Positions 52,535 to 60,654 of a stretch of DNA of 64,000 nt are shown here, piece by piece. Position 1 is the stretch's first letter. Every line of letters begins with the position of its first letter. The notes beneath the pieces are model-generated. The model saw nothing but the letters and a program-made list of their open reading frames with translations. It did no database searches and was not told the DNA's origin. The stretch spans positions 6,657,001 to 6,721,000 of the forward strand of contig JALMGJ010000006.1 of assembly GCA_023362775.1 (NCBI GenBank), in the 5' to 3' direction. Made by a program: the position numbers and the translations under genes. The stretch is from Charina bottae (lineage: Eukaryota > Chordata > Lepidosauria > Squamata > Charinaidae).

Positions 52535-53933
52535 TAGAACAAACCTGGCTCGTTTCCCGCCGCCTGGATTTCGAAATCGGAGTCCTCGCTGTCTTCTAGG
52601 TCCGGATTCTGACAATGGTGCACTGTTGCCGCCGCTGCTCCTTTTCCTTTAGTGTGTGTTGTCTTTGGGTTACTTTTGTCTGTTGCCTTTTTTCCCGGAG
52701 GTTGTTCCTTCGCGTTCGTTCTCCCCTGAGGGCAAGCGCTAATTCGGTGTCCCTCCTTCCCGCAGCGAAAGCATAGTCCCTCTTTAGTCCGGCGATCCTT
52801 CTCCTCCTCCCAACTCCGCTGTTTCGCATGCGTACGGGTTTGATTTGTAAATTCCCCTCGTTCCACTGTCTAAATTGCAGTTTCCTGATACTTTGCAACT
52901 GTAACCTGTTGCTCTCGATTTTCCCGGCTAATTGGATCCACCCCTCTAGAGTTCCAGGGTCATCTCTGTCCAATGCCTTTTCCAATAGGTCCTGTTTTAG
53001 GCCATATTGAAAGTGTTCTATCTTTATCGATTCCGGCCATTCCGGCAGATAGGACAATAACCTTTTGAAGTCCATAGCATATGCAGCTACTGTCCTAGTT
53101 CCCTGCCTTAAGTTTCGGAGTCGCACCCTGGCTGAGACTTTGGTCAGTGTATCTTCAAACCGTTTCCGGAGGGCATACATGAAGTCCAGTAGTTCCCTAG
53201 CCCCCCTGTCATGAAGCGTTACTAGCCAGTCCCCTGCCTCACCTTTCAGAAAACTGGAGATGTATCTGATTTTGCTCTCTTCCATTCGGAAGGTGTATTC
53301 GAATTCACTCATGAACCCCTGTACGTGGGTTAAAAAACATGCTAGGTTCTTTGGGTCACCGTTGAATTTTGTTTTTAATTCACCAATTCCAAACGGTGTA
53401 TGTGGCCCCCCTGGGGTCGTGTATTGATTGTATGATGGAGTCATGGGTGCTCTGTTATAGGGGTGAAATTTCTCCTCTTCCTCCTCACTTTCGGTGTCTC
53501 CCTCTCCTTCGGATGGCGTCAGGCCATGTTCCTGCTCTGTGGGTTCATCTAATTTGTCCATTAATTTCCCAAAGGCAGCGCCCAATGAGTCCATTTTATT
53601 TATCATCTTTCCTATATTTAGCTGCACATTGGACATCTGTTCCTCCAGCCGTACGATGCGCTGGGTTGGGGTGATCCTCTTCTTATTTCCTTTTGCCCCT
53701 TTCTCCACTAGCCCTTCACCTACAGCTACGGACCATCCCGCTAGCTCTGGTTCGGTGCTGCTTAAATGAATGGGGGTTTTGGTTCCCTCTATGTGTTTTT
53801 CCTTCTTCTGTGCTTTCTTGGCCCCCCCCCGTACCTTTTCCTGCGGGGGGGCTGAGCTGGGTTCGGGTTCACATTCTTCACCCCTCTCTGCTTCTTCCCG
53901 GGCTGCCTCTGACGTGGTAGCCTGGGACTCCAT
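52534..53933 (-). pseudogene. gag: gypsy-1 Gag
   Basis: The frame starts at 53933 (MESQATTSEAAREEAE) with an acidic N-terminal region. The capsid-like part includes LKTKFNGDPKNLACFLTHVQ, YISSFLKGEAGDWLVTLHD and FEDTLTKVSARVRLRNLRQG. A frameshift near 52870 is followed by WEEEKDRRTKEGLCFRCGKE and the zinc knuckle CFRCGKEGHRISAC, and the true Gag end is GNEPGLF at 52536. It is related to the Gag family domesticated in mammals as PEG10/RTL genes (established for sushi elements; here by similarity only). Confidence 0.92.
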
Positions 53934-54755
53934 TCGACCTCTCAGGGTTGGGGTTTTCTCGCGTACCTCTCGGAGTAGATGCGTTGGCCGCCACGTGGTC
54001 TCTGCCGCCGCGTGGTATCCGCTGCTTGTGAGCGCTGGTCTCTGCCCCGCTTTGCCGCCACGTGGTCTCCGCTGCCCGCCTACCCGTTGCTGGGGCCGCC
54101 GCCTCTCAAGTGCTGTGCCGGCGCCGCCACTCGCTGTTAAAGCTCGCCGCCTCTCCGCTGCTTGGGCCCGCCTATCAGCTGCTGAGCCCTCCGGTTTCCA
54201 CTGCCGTCATCGGGTTTTGCTGCCGCTCTTCCGCCGCCGCTCAGTTGCTTGGTGAAGCCGGTGCCTGCTGCTGCGCTGCTGCCGCCGCCGCTCAGCTGAG
54301 GGATCGCCGCCTCTCAGCTGTTTGGCGCGCTGCTGCGCTGCTGCCTCTGCTCCGCTGCTGGGGAAAGCTGGTTCCTGCTGCTGCGCTGCTGCCGCCGCTC
54401 AGCTAAGGGATCGCCACCTCTCAGCTGTTTGGCGCACTGCTGCCTCCGCTTCTGGGGAAAACCGGTTCCTGCTGCTGCGCTGCTGCTACCGCTCAGCTGA
54501 GGGATCGCCGCCTCTCAGCTGTTTGGCGCGCCGGTTCCTGCTGCTGTGCTGCTGGGAAAAGCCGGGTTCTGCTGCTGCGCTGCCAGGGATCCCCGCCTCT
54601 CAGCTGTTTGGCGCTGCCGGGGGAAGCCGGTTCCTCGCTCGCCTGGTCCCCTTCCGAAAATTTTTTCCCCCCGGGTCTCTGCCCAGTATGTGTAGAAGCC
54701 GGTCTCGACCGTGAAGCTGTTGGTTTCGCTCCCGGGAAAACCGATTGGTTTGGGG
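53934..54755 (-). other. gypsy-1 5' leader, GC-rich, with minisatellite
   Basis: The leader is unusually long (over 800 bp). It contains three direct imperfect repeats of about 94-107 bp starting near 54290, 54397 and 54491, plus a partial fourth near 54585. Each has GATCGCCGCCTCTCAGCTGT and CTGCTGCGCTGCTG. Overlapping frames here are by-products of the repeats. Gypsy-2 has a short leader without them. Confidence 0.75.
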
Positions 54756-54767
54756 ATTCCAGTCTTT
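54756..54767 (-). promoter_or_regulatory. gypsy-1 primer site, self-priming type
   Basis: The minus strand reads AAAGACTGGAAT, one base inside the 5' LTR. It is the exact complement of ATTCCAGTCTTT at 54868-54879 (minus strand) in the LTR, about 31 nt downstream of a TTTAAA box. No tRNA match is evident. See the finding on self-priming. Confidence 0.75.
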
Positions 54768-54768
54768 A

Positions 54769-55096
54769 TGTAAGGCACTCCATCCTTCCTGCTCTAGAGT
54801 AACTCACCAAGGCATGAGCTCTTAGAAGTAGGAGAGTTTATTACAGGATACAGAAGCTAGCACGAACAAAGACTGGAATGCCGATTCTAGGAACAACAAG
54901 CACATTTAAACCTTTCCCTCCCCCAGGGTCCTTTGCTGCTGACACGTGTGGTCAGGTCTACCCAGTTGCTCCGGCAACCACCACCCAGATGTGTATTCCC
55001 GAGCATCGGGTGGATGTCAGCTTCGCGCCACTTCCAGTCTTCTGATGAGCTCTTTGTCTGCCTGCCATTTTGGCAGAGATCGGATGATCTCTGACA
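54769..55096 (-). repeat. gypsy-1 5' LTR
   Basis: 328 bp. On the minus strand the core is a TTTAAATG box near 54905, the predicted transcript start ATTCCAGTC at 54879, and AATAAAC near 54842. The differences from the 3' LTR include a 13-bp indel near the inner end and scattered substitutions. Confidence 0.92.
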
Positions 55097-57230
55097 CCAT
55101 ACTCTTGTATTTTCTTTAATATTTTGTAGCATTATAACCAAGTCATCCGCAAATGCTCTTAATTTATATGTCTCTTGTTTTATTCTAATTCCTTCTATAT
55201 TATCATCTTTTCTAATACCTTCTAACAACACTTCAAGAACTAGAATAAATAATAGTGGAGACAGCGGACAACCTTGTCTCATACCCTTTTCTATTACACA
55301 TTCTTGCGTTGCTTCCTCATTTACAATTATTTTTGCCTTTTGTAATGTATAGATAGCTTGAATTGCATTAATAAATTTCTCTCCAAAATCCATATGTTCT
55401 AATATATTCATCAAAAAGTCCCAATTCAAGTTATCAAACGCTTTTTCAGTGTCTAGAAATAATAGCATTATTTGCTTTTCATTATGTGTATGTGCGTATT
55501 CAATTAGATTTAAAATTATTCGTATGTTGTCTTTTATTTGTCTTTGAGGAAGAAATCCATTTTGATTGTGGCTTATTAGTTTCTGAAGGATTTTTTAAAG
55601 TCTTTCTGCTAAAATACTAGTAAATATTTTATAATCGTCATTCAGTAAGGAGATTGGTCTATAATTTTTACATTCCATTATATCTTGATTATCTTTTGGA
55701 ATCAAAGTAATATTAGCCTCTGTCCAAGATTTGGGTATTCTATTTCCTTTTAGTATTAAATTAAATAAATTTTTAAGTGGTTCTAACAATTGTTCCTGAA
55801 ATTGTTTATAATAAGCAACAGAGAATCCGTCTGGACCGGGTGTGTTGCCCATTTTCAATCTTTTAATAGCTTCTGTAATTTCTTGGGTCGTAATCAAGGT
55901 ATTAGTTATTTCTTTTTGTTCTTTAGATAATTGATTTAAGTTACAATCTGAAATACATTTTTTAATTCTATCAATAGGTATTTGTTGCTTTTTATAAAGG
56001 TTTGAATAGAAAGTATGGAAAGCTTTTTTAATTTGTTCATTATCAGTTAAGTCTACTTCGTTTTCTCTGATTTTGGTAATAATCCTTTTTTCCCTTTCCT
56101 TAATTTATAAACGAGCCATCTGCCTGGTTTATTGGCATATTCAGAATTTCTTTGTTTAACATATTTCAGTTTTTCAATATCGTCTGTCGTAAGTGTCTTT
56201 AGTTGTTGTAATAATTTAATTTGATATTTTATATCCTCCTTTGCATTTGATGTTTGTAAATCTTTTTCTTTCATTTTAATTTGATCCATAATTGTTTGGA
56301 ATTATTTTTGTGTTGTTGGGGGTTTTTTTGGTAATTATTCAGGGAGATAAAGTGCCCTCTCATAAATGCCTTACTAGTATCCCATACTATATCAAGATCT
56401 ACGTCTTTATCTGAATTCCAATAGAAGAATTCTTGTAGTTCCTTTTTACATCCTTCTAGATTTTCCTTATTTTTAAAAAGATTTTCATTTAATTTCCACC
56501 TAAAATTTCTTGAGAATGTTTTCAAAGTTATTTGAACTGGGTTATGGTCCGAGAATGTTCTTGGGAGAATAGATACATCCGTAATTTTGTTTGCCAAGTT
56601 AGTTGAAATCCAAACCATATCTATCCTGGAAAATGATTTGAATCTGTTTGAGTAAAATGTGAAATCTCTCGAATTTCCATTTTGGTGTCTCCATGCATAT
56701 ATTAAACTCAAATTTCTTGTTATTTCAAGAAATTCCTTGGGTAATTTGCCTTGGTTATTGCTAATTTGTTGTTCTGATTTCCTATCAAATTCTGGTAAAA
56801 TAACCCTGTTCCAATCCCCCATTAATATCCAATTTTTATATGATAATTCTGAGAGCACATTGAGTAAATCTTTGTAAAAAAAAATTTGATTATCATTCGG
56901 GGCATAGACCCTGACTATTATTGCTTTAACATTTTGGATTTCTATTTCAATTAAAATATATCTCCCATCATCATCCAATTCTATTAATCTGGGCTTCAGA
57001 AAAGATTTTACATATATGACTTTTCCTTTTTTTTTTTTTTGGTTTGCAGTAATAAATTCAACTCCTAATTTTTTATTAATCAAATATTTGATTTCTGTTT
57101 TCTTTATGTGTGTTTCCTGGAGGCATACAATATCTAATTTTAGTCTATTTAGAAATTGAAAGATTCTCTGCCTTTTAACTGTTGAGTTTGCCCCATTAAT
57201 GTTCCATGAGATACTTTTTAGTTCAGTCAT
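55097..57230 (-). pseudogene. Host L1 (L1-H), ORF2 5' part: endonuclease and early RT
   Basis: The endonuclease is a 319-residue frame (56271-57230): MTELKSISWNINGANSTVKR, VCLQETHIKKTEI, NWILMGDWNRVILPEFDRKS, RIDMVWISTNLAN and RTFSDHNPVQITL. The linker is in another frame (56053-56289), then GNTPGPDGFSVAYYKQFQEQ (55595-55897). Next come RT motif A in LLFLDTEKAFDNLNWDFLMN, motif B-like KGMRQGCPLSPLLFILVLEV and LRAFADDLVIMLQ at 55150, where the gypsy element cuts the gene. It begins at 57230, overlapping the ORF1 stop by 8 nt. Confidence 0.92.
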
Positions 57231-58192
57231 GTGCTAACAGTACTGAGAATTCTTTGGAACTTGAGGCTTCTTCCTCTTCAGTATTCAGGGGTTTCTTTTT
57301 CCTTTCTCTTTTATCTTTTGGTTGTTCTAATTCCTTCCCAAATCTTATAAGAAAATCTTTGGCTTTAAAAATTGAGTTGAGCTTAAATCTCTGATCTTGG
57401 AAAGTTAAACTGATTCCTTCTAATGCTTCCCACCTGAAGGCAATTTTATTTTTCTTTAAAATTTCAGTTAATCTGTATTCTTTTCTCTTTTTAAATATTT
57501 TTGCTGGTATTTCTTTGAAAATCATTATATCATTTCCCTCTATTTCAATCTTTTTATTACATGATGTTTGGATTATCATATCTTTATCATATCTAGAAAA
57601 TTCTATCACTATACCTCTAGGCTTTTTGAAGGTGGTGGCATATTTTGAGTTTATCCTATACATTTTTTCTATTTCATCCTCCAATCTATCCTCTTCCCAA
57701 TCTATTAAATTAGCTAGTATTTGTATGTATTGTTGAAGGCTTTCACGGCCAGAGTTCGATGGCTGTTGTGGGTCTTCCGGGCTGTGTGGCCATGTTCAGA
57801 ACACGGCCACACAGCCTGGAAGACCCACAACAGCCATAATTGTATTATATCATTTTAACTTCTTTCTCTTCTGTTACTCCCCTCAATCTGATACAGTGTT
57901 CTTTCTCTTTTAATTCTAGCAATGTTATACAGTCCAATTCCTTGTCTTTATCTTCCTCCCATTTGTCAACCTTTTTTTTCACCTCCTGAATTTCTTCTTT
58001 TAATCTTTTGTCCATTTTTTCCAATTTCTGGTCTAATCTTTTTTCTAGACCTTCCAATTTTTCCTCTAACACACAAGTCAAATTTTGGGTTATATTTTGT
58101 GTAGTCTTTTTAGTAAAGTCCTCAGACATAGATCTTAACCATTCACCCTCACCTGCCTCAGATCCCCTTCTTTGCTGCTTTCTAGTGTTCAT
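57223..58192 (-). pseudogene. Host L1 (L1-H) ORF1 protein, interrupted by hairpin element
   Basis: The N-terminal part (57845-58192, MNTRKQQRRGSEAGEGEWLR) has a coiled coil (LEKRLDQKLEKMDKRLKEEI) and CITLLELKEKEHCIRLRGVT. The C-terminal part (57223-57684) has MYRINSKYATTFKKPRGIVI, FKEIPAKIFKKRKEYRLTEI and FQDQRFKLNSIFKAKDFLIR. A foldback repeat at 57731-57840 splits them. It is colinear with the L1-A ORF1. Confidence 0.9.
57731..57840. mobile_element. Foldback hairpin element (MITE-like)
   Basis: Two 39-nt arms, 57759-57797 and 57799-57837, are inverted repeats of each other with only two mismatches and a one-base loop. The outer sequence GAAGGCTTTCACGGCC precedes the left arm. It interrupts L1-H ORF1. 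Similar TTCCGGGCTGTGTGGCC-type repeats are frequent in squamate genomes (recollection, not searched). Confidence 0.7.
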
Positions 58193-58779
58193 TTTGTTTT
58201 ACTTTAGTACCAGAAATAGACTTATTAACTTCATTTCTTAAACAGCATTAATTATATTAATTAAATGAGTCAATAGTTAAATAAATCTTAATATCAAAAT
58301 CTTACTTATAATAATCTTACCAATATATAATTAAATCTAAAATTTATGCTAAGTTAATATATTAATATATAATATTTATTACTTAAGTATATACTTATAA
58401 CTATTTCTTTATCTATAATAATTATTCTAATTTATACTATGCAAAACGGCAATTTTATATAAATAATTGTATCAGTTTCATTTAAATCTTTCAGTGTACA
58501 AAATAGCTATCCCCTCACCCAGATGTTACAGTCTTTTTCTTCGTTTAGGAGAGCTCAAATTCTATTCTTTTTATGCAATTGCTGGATATAGTTCTTATTG
58601 TAGATGGAGATATTTGCGACGAGTGCCTATAATCCTAGGCTGCACAGCGTGATTTCAGCCTTTTTAGCTTCCTGGCTTCCCGGCTTGTTCTCTTTTCGAC
58701 GAGTAGGGGAAAGGCAGAAAGTGAAAGTTACCCGCTTAATTGCCATCCGGAAGCCACAGGAATCCTCTTTCGGAGGCGC
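58193..58779 (-). promoter_or_regulatory. Host L1 (L1-H) 5' UTR region
   Basis: Non-coding sequence upstream of the L1-H ORF1 start (58192). It is AT-rich at 58210-58450 and then GC-richer towards 58779, where the gypsy-2 LTR begins. The true L1 5' end is not resolved. Confidence 0.55.
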
Positions 58780-59134
58780 TGTCAGGGTTCATGTCTATGA
58801 ATCCTGCCATTGGGATTAATCAAGGCTTAGTGCTTGCATAGTAGTTGGGAGGGGGAATGGCAGTTGAGTGGTATGTTGGCTGCTGGAAGCTAGAGACAGC
58901 TCGGCCAAGGTCACGCACCTGCAACGGAGTGGAGATGGGACCGTTTGCTTCATGAGATCATCGTTGGTGAATTGGCACGCAGGGGGAAGGGTTAAGAGCT
59001 TAGTTTGGCGGGAATCAGTATTCAAGTCTTTAGGAGTGCTTCAATGAACATGTATCCTGAATAAAGCTTTATCTGCATTTCAGTGAATTGCATGGAGAAG
59101 TGTTTATTGGGACATTGTTGTTGAGATCATCACA
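58780..59134 (+). repeat. gypsy-2 5' LTR
   Basis: 355 bp, TGTCAGGGTT to GATCATCACA. A TTAAGAG box (58992) lies 28 nt before the predicted start ATTCAAGTC (59020), and AATAAAG follows near 59062. Confidence 0.85.
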
Positions 59135-59135
59135 G

Positions 59136-59147
59136 AAAGACTTGAAT
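59136..59147 (+). promoter_or_regulatory. gypsy-2 primer site, self-priming type
   Basis: AAAGACTTGAAT begins one base after the LTR end. It is the exact complement of ATTCAAGTCTTT at 59020-59031 in the LTR. Confidence 0.75.
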
Positions 59148-59238
59148 CTACAATCCAGTCGGTTTATCCTGAGGTTACAAGAGGTAACTCCATTTAGTGC
59201 CTCCTGAGTGAGAATCGGTTTGTCCAAGCAACTTCAGC

Positions 59239-60654
59239 ATGGAAGAATCTATGGAATGTTTCCAGGCGGAGGAAGGGGAGCAACCAGGCCCCTCTTCAGG
59301 TTGGGAAGCGAATTCCAAGGAAGGGAAAAGTGCGGCTGCTGAACCAGAAGCAGCTAAGAAAAAAGCCTCTAAGAAGGTGTCTCGACGGAGTGGCGTAGAG
59401 ACTACCGAGCTAGCCATGGCACGCACCCCTAGAGTGGGAGCGGAATGGTCTGTGGGAATTGGAGGCGGCATCCAGGCTGGGATGGGGAAACGCACGGCTA
59501 AGCCCAGAGTGACCCAGTCCCAGAGGATGGCTTCACTGGAAGCGAAGACTGCACGTATTGATTTTGAAATGGAGACTATTAGTCACCAACTACAAACCCT
59601 TATCCAATCCGTGCAGCAACTGGCCCTGGCTCCAAAGCAGGAAGGGATTCCAGGGGTGGATTTACAACCTAGATTGATGACCACGGCAGCAGAGAGCGGC
59701 ACGTCCAGTGGAGAGGAGGAGGAGGAATTCTCTGGACCCGAAATGGAGGTGCCTCAACCGGCCGTAAGTGGATTAAAAAGGGGCCAACCTAGGGTGTTCG
59801 CGTTGAACAAATTGAAAACAAGATTTGATGGGGACCCAGGGAAATTGGCTTGCTTTATGACCCATGTCAGGGGTTTTATGGAGGAGTTTGAAGAGTCTTT
59901 CTTAACGGAAGAAGCCAAAGTAAGGTATGTCTCAAGTTTCTTAGAAGGAGAGGCTGCTTTATGGCTGGTGGCGTTGCATGACTCTAACTCTCCAGATTTA
60001 TGGACTTTTAATGGCTTTATGCTAGCCTTACGACGCCGGTTTGAAGATACCCTCTCTAAAATGTCAGCTAAAGTGCAATTGCAGCAGCTACGCCAGGGGA
60101 ACCGATCTGTTGCCGAATATGCAATGGAGTTTAAAAAGCTTATAGGAATGGTCCCAACCTGTCCTGAAGCTTTTCAGGTGGAATATTTCCAGATGGGGCT
60201 GAAACCAGAGATTTTAGAGATGGCAGCAGGACGAGGTGATCCTGACACCCTAGAAGAATGGATTCAATTAGCTGGCAGGGCTGAGAGCACTCAATTAAGA
60301 CTGAGATCGTACCGGAAGCTGCATAGCTTGGGGAAAACCCCTGTGGGACAGCCACCGGCTAAGAAGCTGGCTAGAGCCAATGCTTGGGAAGAGGAAAAGG
60401 AACGCAGAGCAAAAAGGGGCTTGTGTTTCAAATCTGGCAGAGAGGGGCATCGCATTAGTGACTGCCCTCAGAAACCCTCTACAGTAAAAGCAAAGCCAGA
60501 CAGCCAGCTTTCCAAACCATTTAAGCTACAACCACGCAAGGGAACAGCCCATGCTCTGGATGAAAGCAAGACGCGGGAATTGGTTGGGGGAGAGAACGAC
60601 TCCTCTGACAAAGAATTCATGCAGCCGGCGGGAAACGAGCGATGTCTGGCTTGA
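59239..60654 (+). CDS. gag: gypsy-2 Gag, intact frame
   Basis: The 471-residue protein starts MEESMECFQAEEGEQPGPSS, the first Met after the leader. The N-terminal half is basic/acidic low complexity (KKKASKKVSRRSG, SSGEEEEEF). The capsid-like domain (about residues 190-370) includes LKTRFDGDPGKLACFMTHVR, VRYVSSFLEGEAALWLVALH and LRRRFEDTLSKMSAKVQLQQ. The zinc knuckle at about residue 396 reads CFKSGREGHRISDC, with Ser (60433-60435) where gypsy-1 has the second Cys. It forms the retrotransposon particle and packages its RNA; the altered knuckle may impair RNA binding. The stop at 60652-60654 overlaps the pol start. Confidence 0.93.
   Translation: MEESMECFQAEEGEQPGPSSGWEANSKEGKSAAAEPEAAKKKASKKVSRRSGVETTELAMARTPRVGAEWSVGIGGGIQAGMGKRTAKPRVTQSQRMASLEAKTARIDFEMETISHQLQTLIQSVQQLALAPKQEGIPGVDLQPRLMTTAAESGTSSGEEEEEFSGPEMEVPQPAVSGLKRGQPRVFALNKLKTRFDGDPGKLACFMTHVRGFMEEFEESFLTEEAKVRYVSSFLEGEAALWLVALHDSNSPDLWTFNGFMLALRRRFEDTLSKMSAKVQLQQLRQGNRSVAEYAMEFKKLIGMVPTCPEAFQVEYFQMGLKPEILEMAAGRGDPDTLEEWIQLAGRAESTQLRLRSYRKLHSLGKTPVGQPPAKKLARANAWEEEKERRAKRGLCFKSGREGHRISDCPQKPSTVKAKPDSQLSKPFKLQPRKGTAHALDESKTRELVGGENDSSDKEFMQPAGNERCLA

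Larger units (their letters stand above)
48642..55096 (-). mobile_element. Ty3/gypsy chromodomain element, Tf1/sushi type (gypsy-1)
   Basis: It is 6455 bp with LTRs 48642-48982 (341 bp) and 54769-55096 (328 bp) and a 5-bp target duplication CCATA (48637-48641 and 55097-55101) in the L1-H ORF2. The order is gag, protease, RT, RNase H, integrase, chromodomain. Four frameshifts inactivate it. The RT and integrase sequences and the chromodomain place it in the Tf1/sushi chromoviruses. Confidence 0.95.

Noticed and set aside
53369..54802. Several 100-160 residue plus-strand frames, some Arg/Ala/Leu-rich
   Set aside because: They are antisense to the gypsy-1 gag and its GC-rich leader repeats; no domain.
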